From positions 310,001 through 374,000 of the forward strand of contig NZ_QKRB01000044.1 of the NCBI RefSeq assembly GCF_003233845.1: a DNA stretch of 64,000 nt, given 5' to 3'. This stretch comes from Paenibacillus sambharensis. GTDB taxonomy: Bacteria; Bacillota; Bacilli; Paenibacillales; Paenibacillaceae. Below are positions 41,439 to 50,797 of this stretch, piece after piece. The first letter of the stretch is position 1, and the number at the start of each line of letters is the position of its first letter. A program made the position numbers and the translations under genes. The notes beneath the pieces are model-generated. The model made no database searches. It was given only the letters and a program-made list of their open reading frames with translations, and was not told the DNA's origin.

Positions 41439-42866
41439 ATGAACAAGCGTGTTACTGCCAGGGCCCGCATCCGCAGCCATCTGATGCCAAGAGGCAAACT
41501 GGGCTGGAGGGAATACCTGTACGTTGGCGGAATGCTGCTGGCGTTCGGATTAATGGTGCTAGGACAACTGGTTTGGCTGCCTGATCCGCTGCACTTTGGC
41601 AGCGGCAGACGCTGGATTGACATATTGAACGGACTGGTCTATACCTTGGCTCTTGTGCCGGTTCTATGGACGGCTGCAGCGGCTGGCTGTGTGGTGTCGA
41701 CCCTGCGTTCAGGAAGGCGGCTTCATACGTCTAAGAGAAGCATGATTGTAATCGTGCTGTCCCTGTCGGCTGCTGCTGCCATCATTACGCTGGAGACCAA
41801 AGTGGCCAGCCTTACCTGGGCTGCCGGTCTTCTGGGAGCAGCTTGGCTGGCAGTCTTCGTGGACCTTGCTTACACCGAGCGGCAGCTGACGAAGCGCTCC
41901 CGAAGAACCTTGACAGCTTTCTGCGGAACGCTTGCCCTGCTGGCTTTCCTCTTCTGGCCGACTAATTACATGGTGACGTATCCCGGACTCACGATGGACA
42001 TGAGCCGCTACGCACAGGCAGAGGGAGGCAAGACAGAGGGGCGCATCGACGGCGTACTGATCTTTCACCGGCCTGCCTTCCCGGTGGACTGGCTGTACGC
42101 GAAGCTGTTCCCGCATTACAGCTTCGAACCGATTGAGAAGCTGGGTATGCCGCTTGGTGAGTATGATGAGCTCGTCAGGGAGATGAAGACCGATGCCGAT
42201 GCGGCAGCCAGTGCAATCGCCTATGAACGTCTAGGGTCTGGCGCAGGCATTATCGCACAAGGGGTCCGGGTAACAGCTATTGAAAGCGGCAGCCCCGTCC
42301 TTGGTATCCTTCGGGCAGGCGATATTGTGACGGAAATGAACGAGGAGCCTGTGCTGTCGGTAGTGGAGCTGAATGAACGGATGAAGAATGTGCCGCCTGG
42401 CGGCTGGGTGCAGCTGACGGTCACGCGCCAAAATGAGGAGGTCAAGTTTGCGGTCCCGACTAGAGCGGATGAGAATCTGCCGGAGCGTGCGGCATTTGGC
42501 ATCCGGGTCCAGAACGTGCTGTACCCCGATGTGCCCGGACGAGTGACCTTTCGCGACTACCTGGTTCATGAGGGCGGCCCATCACATGGGGCGATGCTTA
42601 CACTGGCCCTGATTGACCAGCTGACACCGGAAGGGATTACCGGCGATATTCATGTAGCCGGGACCGGCACGATTGGGCCGGGCGGAGTCGTCGGGTCAGT
42701 CGGCGGCGTGGAACAGAAGGCCTACACGGTGCACCGTGCAGGCGCTGATGTTTTCTTTGTCCCGGCAGGTCAGGAGGATGAGGCGCATAAGGGAGCGCCG
42801 GAGCTGGAAATCGTTCCTGTTCGGAATCTGGACGATATCCTTAATTGGCTGAAATCAGCCGCATAG
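41439..42866 (+). CDS. PDZ-domain Lon-type membrane protease (YlbL-like)
   Basis: The ATG at 41439 is eight bases after AGAGGGGAG and gives 475 residues. Four N-terminal membrane helices lead to a PDZ domain (SGAGIIAQGVRVTAIESGSPV to VQLTVTRQNEEVKF) and a Lon-type S16 protease domain. The Ser-Lys dyad is Ser382 (GGPSHGAM) and Lys427 (VEQKAYTVHRAGAD), 45 residues apart as in Lon. Such proteins resemble B. subtilis YlbL. The active site is probably extracytoplasmic, so it may process envelope proteins. It is a single gene with its own terminator. Confidence 0.9.
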   Translation: MNKRVTARARIRSHLMPRGKLGWREYLYVGGMLLAFGLMVLGQLVWLPDPLHFGSGRRWIDILNGLVYTLALVPVLWTAAAAGCVVSTLRSGRRLHTSKRSMIVIVLSLSAAAAIITLETKVASLTWAAGLLGAAWLAVFVDLAYTERQLTKRSRRTLTAFCGTLALLAFLFWPTNYMVTYPGLTMDMSRYAQAEGGKTEGRIDGVLIFHRPAFPVDWLYAKLFPHYSFEPIEKLGMPLGEYDELVREMKTDADAAASAIAYERLGSGAGIIAQGVRVTAIESGSPVLGILRAGDIVTEMNEEPVLSVVELNERMKNVPPGGWVQLTVTRQNEEVKFAVPTRADENLPERAAFGIRVQNVLYPDVPGRVTFRDYLVHEGGPSHGAMLTLALIDQLTPEGITGDIHVAGTGTIGPGGVVGSVGGVEQKAYTVHRAGADVFFVPAGQEDEAHKGAPELEIVPVRNLDDILNWLKSAA

Positions 42867-42891
42867 CTTCGATAACATTGAAACAGCGAGG

Positions 42892-42932
42892 AAAAACGCG
42901 TTTAACTGCGATTAAGCGCGTTTTTCTTTTTG
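42892..42932 (+). terminator. Rho-independent terminator of the PDZ-Lon gene
   Basis: AAAAACGCG pairs with CGCGTTTTT, with an inner imperfect stem, followed by CTTTTTG. A-rich and T-rich flanks make it usable on both strands. Confidence 0.85.
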
Positions 42933-42990
42933 TTAGAGGCTGAATTACAATGAACTGATTAGAGACTACAGCGGGGGACGAGGGATCAGC

Positions 42991-44238
42991 ATGGGCTTAT
43001 TACAACGCATGAAATGGCCAAAACGCGCAGCACTGCCGCCGGAGCGGCAGCTTTCCAGGGAAGCCGGTCTTACCATAACCATTCACGCCCTGTTTCAGTT
43101 TGGCGCATCGATGGCCGGGTTGTTCCTGAATTTGTACTTATGGCGGCTTACTGAAGACCTGGTCGTTAATGGCGTGTATAACATTGTCGTTTATTTTCTG
43201 ACCCCGATCGGATTCGCCGTTGGCGGCTGGATCGGCAAGCGTAAGGACCGGATGGTCACCTACCGGCTTGGTATTTTATCCATGGGGCTGTTCTTCCTTC
43301 TTGTCGTCCTGGCCCAGGAGCAGGTCGTCAGCTTCTATCTGCTGTTCGCGGTACTTAACGGCTTCGCCTCAGGCCTCTACTGGATGGGCTTCCTGGTCTT
43401 GATGTACGATGTGTCCCATGACCAGAACCGGATACGCTTCCTGGCGCTTAATATGGTTTTCTTCAACGCGGCGGGACTTGCAGGCCCGGCTCTTGCCGGT
43501 TATATCATTGGCAGCAATGAAGGGCTGCGCGGCTATATGATTACCTTCATGCTGGCTTTTATCATGTTTGTTATTGCGGCGGTGGTCAGTCTGCGCATCG
43601 GCACCATTACGACCCGCCACAAAGTTTATTATCTAAATTTGATGGGGCTGCTCATGCGCAAGAACCGTGTCTGGCTGCAATCGCTGATCGGTTTTTTCGT
43701 ATTTGGGCTGTTTCAGGGTATTATGCTCTTCCTGCCTAACATTCTGCTGTACCGGACAGTCGGGAGAGAAGACCTCGTGGGCTATCTGGGTGTCTTCTTC
43801 TCAGGGCTTGTGATTGCATCCGGCTATGTCATCTCGCGCAAAGCGAAGGAGACAGGGGCAAGGCGGTATATTCTCGCCTCTTCCACCGGTGTCGTGCTGG
43901 GCGCGTCTTTCCTTGTCATTGATGTGAGCTTCTGGACGGTGGTGCTGTTCATGATCCTGTTCTCGATCAGCAATCCGCTTGCCATTAATACGCTGAATAC
44001 GTACTACTACCGCCTTATGGGTACACTTCCGCTCAAGGGGCAGCTTCGCAACGAAGTTGTAGTTGTACGTGAGTTTTATCTTAATTTTGGCCGAATGATT
44101 TCAATCGCTCTGCTGCTGTTATTCTCGCAAGACCTGGAATCGGCCTGGCTGCCGGTAGTACTGGTCGGTACGGCACTGCTGCAGTATACGATATTCTGGA
44201 TGATTGGGGCGGGCCGGGAAGAAGACGGGAAAGCTTAA
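42991..44238 (+). CDS. MFS transporter
   Basis: A 415-residue carrier with about twelve membrane segments. It starts with a short basic leader and TM1 (LTITIHALFQFGASMAGLFLN), and motif A appears as GGWIGKRKDRMVTYRLG after TM2. The resemblance is to Bacillales MFS carriers of unknown substrate (YqgE-like). GGGGGACGAGGG is the only ribosome binding site. It is followed by the palindromic region in front of the CheB-CheR fusion. Confidence 0.88.
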   Translation: MGLLQRMKWPKRAALPPERQLSREAGLTITIHALFQFGASMAGLFLNLYLWRLTEDLVVNGVYNIVVYFLTPIGFAVGGWIGKRKDRMVTYRLGILSMGLFFLLVVLAQEQVVSFYLLFAVLNGFASGLYWMGFLVLMYDVSHDQNRIRFLALNMVFFNAAGLAGPALAGYIIGSNEGLRGYMITFMLAFIMFVIAAVVSLRIGTITTRHKVYYLNLMGLLMRKNRVWLQSLIGFFVFGLFQGIMLFLPNILLYRTVGREDLVGYLGVFFSGLVIASGYVISRKAKETGARRYILASSTGVVLGASFLVIDVSFWTVVLFMILFSISNPLAINTLNTYYYRLMGTLPLKGQLRNEVVVVREFYLNFGRMISIALLLLFSQDLESAWLPVVLVGTALLQYTIFWMIGAGREEDGKA

Positions 44239-44277
44239 TCGGGTAAAACGGGATAATTCCTAACGAAAAAACATGAT

Positions 44278-44312
44278 ACAATATGTATTGTAGTGTATAC
44301 ACTTTGTATTGT
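44278..44312. promoter_or_regulatory. Palindromic region before the CheB-CheR kinase gene
   Basis: Two adjacent palindromes occur: ACAATA-TG-TATTGT (44278-44291) and the perfect AGTGTATACACT (44292-44303). TGTATTGT is also directly repeated at 44284-44291 and 44305-44312, exactly 21 bp apart, which places both copies on one helix face. This is a candidate operator or activator site. The region ends 54 bp before the ATG. Confidence 0.6.
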
Positions 44313-44366
44313 CTGGTTATGGAATGATAAGATGGATGCAAAGGTTATCCCGAACGGAGTGATGAC

Positions 44367-47300
44367 ATGCAGGATCAATCAGCAGATACGGCGCCTGGCG
44401 TCAACCCATCAGCATCCAGACTGGACGGCAGCCTGTCCGCTCCCCGTATTATTGGGATAGGGGCTTCCGCTGGCGGTCTGGAGGCGCTGGAGCAGCTAAT
44501 CGGCCATCTTCCGGCCGACTTGGGTGCTGCCGTCATCATTGTGCAGCACTTGTCGCCTGATTATAAGAGCTTCATGTCAGAGCTTCTGCTCCGCAAGACG
44601 TCGATGAAGGTGCTCGAAGCACGAAGCGGCATGCAGGTGATGAAGAATCATATCTACCTGATCCCTGCCAAGTCCTATCTAACTGTGCATGGCGGCATGC
44701 TTCATTTGGAGGATTACCCGGATCAGCAGGGCATTCACCTGCCGATTGATGTGTTTCTGGAGTCGCTCGCGGCTGACCAGGGCAGCCAGTCTGTCGGAAT
44801 TATCCTGTCAGGAACAGGTGCGGACGGTACCTCGGGTGTTGAAGCTGTTCACCGGGCGGGCGGTATGGTGTTTGTGCAGGATGAGGAGACGGCGAAATTC
44901 AACGGCATGCCCCGCAGTGCCATTCAGACCGGAATCGCTGACTTTGTATCCTCCCCGGCCAAGATAGCGGATGAGATTATGATGATTCTACAGTCGCCAT
45001 CACCTGCAGATACAAGCGAGGACCAGCTTCGTAAAATCTTGACCGTCATCCGGAAGCAGAGCGGCATCGATTTCTCTTCATACAAACAGAACGGCATTAT
45101 AAGACGAATCGAGAGAAGGATGAAGATCGCCGGTATCACGAGCCTCAGGCTGTACCTCGAATATATGATGGACAACATGGCCGAGGCAGTCTTGCTGCAG
45201 AAGGATCTGCTTATCGGAGTTACCCATTTCTTCCGGGATAATGAAGCGTTCCAGACATTGGTTGATAAGGTCATACCGGCAATTTGCGATACCAAGCTGC
45301 AGAACAGGGAGAAGGAAATCCGCATCTGGGTTGCGGGCTGCTCGACCGGGGAAGAGGCCTATACCATAGCCATGCTGTTCAAGCAGTACATAGACGAGCA
45401 GGGAATCGAGATTCAGATACGGATCTTCGCAACAGATCTGGACCGGGAGGCGGTCGATTATGCGGGTATCGGCGTCTATCCGAGACATATTGAGGAGCAT
45501 GTGCCGGAGCCATATCTGTCGAAGTACTTCATCCCGAAAGAGGGCAGCTACCAGGTCAGCAAGGATATACGCAGGATGATTGTTTTTGCTCCGCATAATA
45601 TTATTAAAGACCCGCCCTTCGTGAATCTTGATCTAATTTCATGCCGGAATATGATGATCTACTTCCAGCCGTATATGCAGAAGAAGATCTTGAGCCTGTT
45701 TCACTTTGCACTGAATACCAGGGGATTCTTGTTCCTTGGGCCAAGTGAGAGCATCGGCAAGCTGGACAACCTGTTCAAGGCTCTGGACCGTAAGTGGAAC
45801 ATCTTCTGCTACAAGGAGGTGTACCAATGGTCCCAGAGCCAGCTCAAGGAGGTTGCCTACCAGGATCCAGACCGGGAGACGCTCTCCGTACTAAGAAGCC
45901 GGGAGAGTGTATTAGCGGGCAGGCAGGAGCCTGCTGTCCAGAAGCTGGATGACCTGAACAGCCAGCTCGCTGAGGAGCTGCTTCCCCCTTGCGTAATCCT
46001 CAACGAGAAGAATGAAGTTATCCACACAGTCGGTGATGTCAATAAATATATAGGCATGCCCAAGGGCCGTGTTAGCCTCAATATTAACAAGATGGTCGCA
46101 GCGTCCCTGTCCATGCCGCTGGGCACTGGCATTCACAAGGCCAGGCGGGAGATGCAGAAGGTGACGTATGCCAATCTTAAATGTGGCGAAGGGCAGAACG
46201 GGCGCAGCATTAAGCTGACGATCCAGCCGCTGTTCACGAAGGGGGAGATGCGCAGCTTGGTTGCCATCCTCTTCGAGGAAATGATGGACCGGGCCGTTGA
46301 TGCGCCCGCCGGGGCTTACCATGTCTATGGCGCGAATGATGATACCGATTACCGGATTCTCGACCTGGAGCGGGAGCTGCAGTATACCCAGGACAGCCTG
46401 CAGGCGACTATCGAGGAGCTGGAGACGGCTAACGAGGAGCTTCAGTCCACGAACGAGGAGCTGATCGCAGCTAACGAGGAGATGCAGAGCAGCAACGAAG
46501 AGCTGCAATCGGTAAATGAGGAGCTGATCACGGTCAATTCGGAGCATCAGCGGAAGATCCAGGAATTAATTGAGCTTAATAATGACATGGATAATTTTCT
46601 GCTTAGCACGAAGATCGGCACGATTTTCCTGGATACGGATATGTGCATCCGCAGATTCACGCCGTCGGCAGCCGAGGTGTTCCACTTGATGGAAGTGGAT
46701 ATCGGCCGTCCGATTCACCACATCTCACACAAGCTGTATTACGGATCACTCATCCAGGATGCGGCTTATGTGCTTGCAACCACCGACGTCGTGGAGAAGG
46801 AGCTGCAGTGCAGCGAAGGCAACTGGTACAGCGTACGTGTGCTGCCATACCGGACGACAGACAACCTGATCCGGGGCGTCGTGGTGACGGTGGTCAAAAT
46901 CACCGAGCTCAAGCTGGCCAATAAGGAGCTTCAGAAGCTCTCTTATGCGATCGAACAAAGTCCAAGCATGATCATGATTACCGATGTCCGCGGTATAATT
47001 GAGTATGTGAATCCCGTATTTATCAGGAAGACCGGTTATAAGTCAGAGGAGATTAGGGACCGGAGCCTGAAGGATTTTCTTATCGAAACAACCTCTGCGC
47101 CGCAGATTTGCAGCAGTATTGAGAAGCATATCTTCACAGGGGACAAGTGGACCGGCGAGCTGAAGCAGAAGACACGGGATGGAGAATGGTACTGGGAGAC
47201 AACGTCTCTGCTTCCGATCGAGAACGAGGATGGCGAGATCATTCACTATTTGAAGGTATCAGAGGATATTACGGAGCGGAAGAAGACGGAGGAGCTGCTG

Positions 47301-47957
47301 CGCAAATCGGAGATGCTGTCGGCTGTCGGGGAGCTGGCGGCTGGTATCGCGCATGAAATCCGCAATCCGCTGACTGCCCTCAAAGGTTTCGTCCAGCTGA
47401 TGAAGGCGCAGGGCGGCAATGAAACCTACATCTCGATCATGCTCTCGGAATTTGACCGCATTGAGCACATCATCAATGAACTGTTGCTCCTGTCCAAGCC
47501 GAAAATCATCAACTTTCAGCCGCAGAACCTGCTTATGATCCTTAACGATGTGCTGCTGCTGATCGATACCCAGGCACTGCTGAACAAGGTGACGATTCAT
47601 ACAGAGCTGGATGCGGGACACCCCTATGTTCACTGTGTGGAAAATCAGCTGAAGCAGGTGTTCATTAACCTGTTCAAGAATGCGATTGAGGCCATGCCTG
47701 AGGGTGGCAACATCTATGTCAGAGTGACGCGCAAGGATGACGGGGATATCATCATGTCGATCCGGGATGAAGGCTGCGGCATACCGGCGGACAAGCTTCC
47801 TCGCCTGGGCGAGCCGTTCTTCACGACGAAGGAGAAGGGCACAGGGCTTGGCCTGATGGTCAGCTACAATATTATCGAAGGACATAACGGGGTCATGCGC
47901 ATTCAGAGCGAGGAGCAGAAGGGGACCACGATAACGATCGAGCTTCCCGCCTTGTAG
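44367..47957 (+). CDS. CheB-CheR-PAS-PAS-histidine kinase fusion
   Basis: A 1196-residue soluble multidomain protein. Residues 28-210 are a CheB methylesterase domain without a receiver (Ser34 in GASAGG, VQHLSPD, GTGADGTSG). Residues 215-478 are a CheR methyltransferase domain (AGCSTGEEAYT and SCRNMMIYF). A heptad coiled coil of TANEELQSTNEEL type spans 666-734. Two PAS domains follow (735-851 and 855-971), then HisKA with His996 (AAGIAHEIRNPL) and HATPase_c. Alone among the window's kinases it joins chemotaxis-type modification to a kinase. There is no response regulator, chemoreceptor or flagellar gene nearby. It could phosphorylate Spo0F or a distant regulator. Confidence 0.93.
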   Translation: MQDQSADTAPGVNPSASRLDGSLSAPRIIGIGASAGGLEALEQLIGHLPADLGAAVIIVQHLSPDYKSFMSELLLRKTSMKVLEARSGMQVMKNHIYLIPAKSYLTVHGGMLHLEDYPDQQGIHLPIDVFLESLAADQGSQSVGIILSGTGADGTSGVEAVHRAGGMVFVQDEETAKFNGMPRSAIQTGIADFVSSPAKIADEIMMILQSPSPADTSEDQLRKILTVIRKQSGIDFSSYKQNGIIRRIERRMKIAGITSLRLYLEYMMDNMAEAVLLQKDLLIGVTHFFRDNEAFQTLVDKVIPAICDTKLQNREKEIRIWVAGCSTGEEAYTIAMLFKQYIDEQGIEIQIRIFATDLDREAVDYAGIGVYPRHIEEHVPEPYLSKYFIPKEGSYQVSKDIRRMIVFAPHNIIKDPPFVNLDLISCRNMMIYFQPYMQKKILSLFHFALNTRGFLFLGPSESIGKLDNLFKALDRKWNIFCYKEVYQWSQSQLKEVAYQDPDRETLSVLRSRESVLAGRQEPAVQKLDDLNSQLAEELLPPCVILNEKNEVIHTVGDVNKYIGMPKGRVSLNINKMVAASLSMPLGTGIHKARREMQKVTYANLKCGEGQNGRSIKLTIQPLFTKGEMRSLVAILFEEMMDRAVDAPAGAYHVYGANDDTDYRILDLERELQYTQDSLQATIEELETANEELQSTNEELIAANEEMQSSNEELQSVNEELITVNSEHQRKIQELIELNNDMDNFLLSTKIGTIFLDTDMCIRRFTPSAAEVFHLMEVDIGRPIHHISHKLYYGSLIQDAAYVLATTDVVEKELQCSEGNWYSVRVLPYRTTDNLIRGVVVTVVKITELKLANKELQKLSYAIEQSPSMIMITDVRGIIEYVNPVFIRKTGYKSEEIRDRSLKDFLIETTSAPQICSSIEKHIFTGDKWTGELKQKTRDGEWYWETTSLLPIENEDGEIIHYLKVSEDITERKKTEELLRKSEMLSAVGELAAGIAHEIRNPLTALKGFVQLMKAQGGNETYISIMLSEFDRIEHIINELLLLSKPKIINFQPQNLLMILNDVLLLIDTQALLNKVTIHTELDAGHPYVHCVENQLKQVFINLFKNAIEAMPEGGNIYVRVTRKDDGDIIMSIRDEGCGIPADKLPRLGEPFFTTKEKGTGLGLMVSYNIIEGHNGVMRIQSEEQKGTTITIELPAL

Positions 47958-48075
47958 GGCAGGGGGGGAGCATCAAGCTATGCTTTAAAAAAGAAGCTTA
48001 CGGGTAATAAAGCATGTACGCGCCTGTTCTGGTGCAAACTGTAACAGGGTGATTTGACGAAAGGAGTGGAAGAAC

Positions 48076-48606
48076 ATGAGTGATGCAAAGAAAATCGCAT
48101 TTTTGCTTGCAGATGATTTCGAGGATTCGGAAATGAGAAATCCGTTCGAGGAAATGACGAAGAACGGACATAACAGTGTGATTATCAGCCTGAAGAAGGA
48201 TGATGAGCTGAAGGGCAAGAAGGGCACCGTCACTTACAAATCGCATCTGGCTGCCAAGGACGCCAAGGCTTCCGATTATGCGGCGGTCATTATTCCTGGC
48301 GGGAAGTCGCCTTCACATCTGATGAATGACAAGGACATCCAGGCTTTCGTTCAGGATGCGGATGCTAAAGGCATTACGATCTCGGCTATCTGCCACGGAC
48401 CGCAGATTCTGGCGGCTGCCGGTCTGCTGAAGGGCCGTACCCTGACTTCCTATCCGGGAATCGCGGATGAGATGAAGGAAGCGGGCGGCAATTTCGTGGA
48501 TCAGGAAGTGGTTGTGGATGGCAACCTGATCACCTCCCGCACACCAGAGGATGAGCCGGCGTTCATCCAGGCGACCATCGACAGACTTGGTGTAAATGCC
48601 TGGTAA
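48076..48606 (+). CDS. DJ-1/PfpI family stress protein (YfkM-like)
   Basis: The 176-residue protein belongs to the PfpI group. The nucleophile is Cys106 in ISAICHGPQIL; the preceding Asp/Glu residue of the triad is in DDFEDSEM, and the VIIPGGKSPSHL segment is typical. The family includes proteases, glyoxalase III/deglycase enzymes and stress proteins such as GSP18 (YfkM). AAAGGAGTGG precedes the ATG. It stands alone, with a terminator after it. Confidence 0.93.
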   Translation: MSDAKKIAFLLADDFEDSEMRNPFEEMTKNGHNSVIISLKKDDELKGKKGTVTYKSHLAAKDAKASDYAAVIIPGGKSPSHLMNDKDIQAFVQDADAKGITISAICHGPQILAAAGLLKGRTLTSYPGIADEMKEAGGNFVDQEVVVDGNLITSRTPEDEPAFIQATIDRLGVNAW

Positions 48607-48661
48607 GAAGGTGGGTTAACCGGGTCTCCAGTTGGAGAGGCCCCTGATATAATAAAGCTAT

Positions 48662-48710
48662 AAACGTCGGCCTGCCGGGCTCAACCGGTGAGGCCGGCGT
48701 TTTTTTGACA
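48662..48710 (+). terminator. Rho-independent terminator of the PfpI-family gene
   Basis: AAACGTCGGCCT pairs with AGGCCGGCGTTT across a 17-base middle and is followed by TTTTTT. Confidence 0.9.
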
Positions 48711-48911
48711 TATAGGAAAGTATAAGTGTTTTGGAGTCATTATTGTTGTATTAGGCTAGGCCGAATGTGAGGAGAACAACATCCTTTCAACTATCCTGTT
48801 TGTTTCTCTAGGGGTATTGGGATGTCATCATAAAGCGGTATGGCAAGAAGATCCGGCCTGTCGTAATGCAATCCGCGCGTAGGCTTCCTGTGGTTTGGGA
48901 AAATTCAAAAC

Positions 48912-49094
48912 TAACGGAACTCAGCGGCCTTATTCCCATGCATACGGGTCGCCTCAGCAGGTAACGGAACTCAGTGCTGCTATTCGCTCAATTTCAAGGG
49001 GATCTTTACTAATAGGGGGGCATTAAAGCCTCTGAGTTCCGTTACAATTCATTAATGACTCTAACTAACGGGATAACGCTTCTCAGTTCCGTTA
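48912..49094. repeat. Symmetric cluster of a 13-bp repeat, 50-bp period
   Basis: TAACGGAACTCAG occurs at 48912 and 48962 on the plus strand and as its complement at 49032 and 49082 (one mismatch in the last). Starts of each pair are exactly 50 bp apart, so two direct units face two inverted units. After each 13-mer a weaker shared stretch follows (TATTC or similar). The block lies in an otherwise gene-free 850 bp between the PfpI-family gene and the acyltransferase. It looks like a palindromic repeat family that may be dispersed in the genome, perhaps MITE-like. Confidence 0.8.
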
Positions 49095-49304
49095 AGAACT
49101 GCCTACATGAAGCTGGTATGTACGATACTTCTTATTTCCTCCCTTCTCTACCAAATTCGGCCCCTCCACCAAACCGTGCAGCAAGTGACGAGCGTCAGGA
49201 CCGGTTATATGAAGATGGATCGCGAGTTCCATTGGCGTAATCAGCCTAAGCAATCGGAGCAACATATCGAATGGTCTCCGCCTCAAGGAAGCAGAGCTTT
49301 GCAT
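49092..49304 (-). other. Possible winged-helix domain remnant
   Basis: A 70-codon minus-strand frame reads PMELAIHLHITGPDARHLL, then a stretch ending KKYRTYQLHV. The spacing of hydrophobic residues and the terminal basic beta-wing resemble a winged-helix DNA-binding domain. The frame is not complete and has no good ribosome binding site, and plus-strand frames in the same place show nothing. It may be the C-terminal end of a lost gene, left beside the repeats; a coincidence is quite possible. Confidence 0.25.
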
Positions 49305-49461
49305 CTGCTACAAATGAATCGAACCTCAGGGTACCTCTACTCTTCCCGGCCAGGTGTGTGAATCTTGGCAGCGAATAACCCCGCTGTATGTTACAATAAG
49401 CGGTGGTAAAATCGAATGGCTGCTAATAAGCTTGGAGCAGCTCCACAAGTCGGGGGTCTAC

Positions 49462-50700
49462 ATGAAGAAGGAACGGATTGAGGAAATTACGCTGCTTCGC
49501 GCGCTGGCGTTCATGGCCATTACGATGCAGCATTGCATCGCGGAGTATATATACAGGCCGGATATTTTGCAGCCGGACGGTGTCATGCTGGCTATGCTGT
49601 ATCACTTTACACGGTTTGGCACCCCAACCTTTGTGTTTTTGTCAGGAGTCATCCTGTTCTATAACTATGCGGGACGCACGCTGGATTACGGCTCTTACCT
49701 CTACAAGCGCATCCGTGATATCCTGCTGCCGTTCATCGTATGGACAGTCATATACTGGCTGTCGGTCAGCTTATACGCAGGTCTGCCCTTGGGATCGGCA
49801 TCGTCCCTGGCCGAGCTTGGCCGGCAGCTGTTTCAGCCGACTTACGGCTATCACTTGTGGTTCATCCTGATGATCTTCCAGTTCTATCTACTGTTTCCCC
49901 TCTTCCTCAAGGCTGGGGACAAGCTGGGGCCGTGGGTGAGCGGAGCCGGCAGCAGAGAAGGGTGGCGTATCGGCTGGCTGCTTGCGGCGGCTGGGCTGCT
50001 GTATGGACTGCTGATGTGGTTTGCCTATTACCGGGCTGGAACCCTTACAGCCGAGCTGCCGGACGGTCTGTGGAAATGGCTTCTCGTCCACCGTACGAAA
50101 TGGTTTCCGTTCTATCTGTTCTATTTCATACTCGGGGCGGTATGTGCCGTGCGTTTGCTGAAGTTCCGCGAATTTGCGGTGCGTTCGCTAGTGTGGAGCG
50201 GCCTGGTGTTCATTGGCCTGTATGTGTGGGCAGGCTACAGGCTGCTGCAGGTGTCTACGGACAAGATGATGCTGGGTGTCTCGACCTACCTGCATCCCTT
50301 TATCTTCGTTCTCATCGTCTGCCAGCTGATGCTGGCCTATGGGGTAGCTGTACTGCTGAACCGCTATGGAGGCCTGTTCAAGCGCTTCATGCTGTTTGTG
50401 GGAAGTCACTCATTCGGCGCGTTCCTTGCTCACGCTTTCGTGCTGATGCTGGTCTCGGCGCCATTCAAGCAGTCGCAGCTTGCAGGCTATCATCTGCCAG
50501 CCGCCGTACTGACCTTCCTCGTGGTAGCGTCGGTCTCGATCGGGCTGTCGGCCTTGTTCAGCCGGCTGCCTTATGGCTGGCTGCTGAGCGGCGCACAGGC
50601 ACGGAAACGGCGCACGGTCCCGGCTGTAGGAGGATTTGTGGCGCATCAGGCATCCGAAACGGCCGGAGGCGCAGAGGGTCCGTCGGTTAAGCCGCTGTAA
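49462..50700 (+). CDS. Acyltransferase 3 family membrane protein
   Basis: The ATG at 49462 (MKKERIEEITLLRALAFM) is taken as start; longer in-frame starts would put hydrophilic residues before the first helix. The 412-residue product has about ten membrane segments. The motif ITLLRALAFMAITMQHCI contains the conserved His, and the F-x-SG pattern follows (FVFLSGVILFYNY). Such proteins transfer acetyl or other acyl groups to sugars of the envelope (OatA- or WbpC-like). No adjacent polysaccharide genes are present. Only a weak GGGGG lies before the ATG. Confidence 0.88.
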   Translation: MKKERIEEITLLRALAFMAITMQHCIAEYIYRPDILQPDGVMLAMLYHFTRFGTPTFVFLSGVILFYNYAGRTLDYGSYLYKRIRDILLPFIVWTVIYWLSVSLYAGLPLGSASSLAELGRQLFQPTYGYHLWFILMIFQFYLLFPLFLKAGDKLGPWVSGAGSREGWRIGWLLAAAGLLYGLLMWFAYYRAGTLTAELPDGLWKWLLVHRTKWFPFYLFYFILGAVCAVRLLKFREFAVRSLVWSGLVFIGLYVWAGYRLLQVSTDKMMLGVSTYLHPFIFVLIVCQLMLAYGVAVLLNRYGGLFKRFMLFVGSHSFGAFLAHAFVLMLVSAPFKQSQLAGYHLPAAVLTFLVVASVSIGLSALFSRLPYGWLLSGAQARKRRTVPAVGGFVAHQASETAGGAEGPSVKPL

Positions 50701-50797
50701 GTCAGCAAGGCAGTAAGGCAGTGACCGCCCTCTTGGACATACTCATCAGAGAGAAGCTTCTTGGCATAATGGAAGAACGGAATTGTGGCCGAAGTCA

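Noticed and set aside
49107-49361. Plus-strand 84-codon frame with a hydrophobic start
   Set aside because: Starts inside the repeat region, lacks a ribosome binding site, and its downstream part is not protein-like; the opposite strand is slightly more credible.
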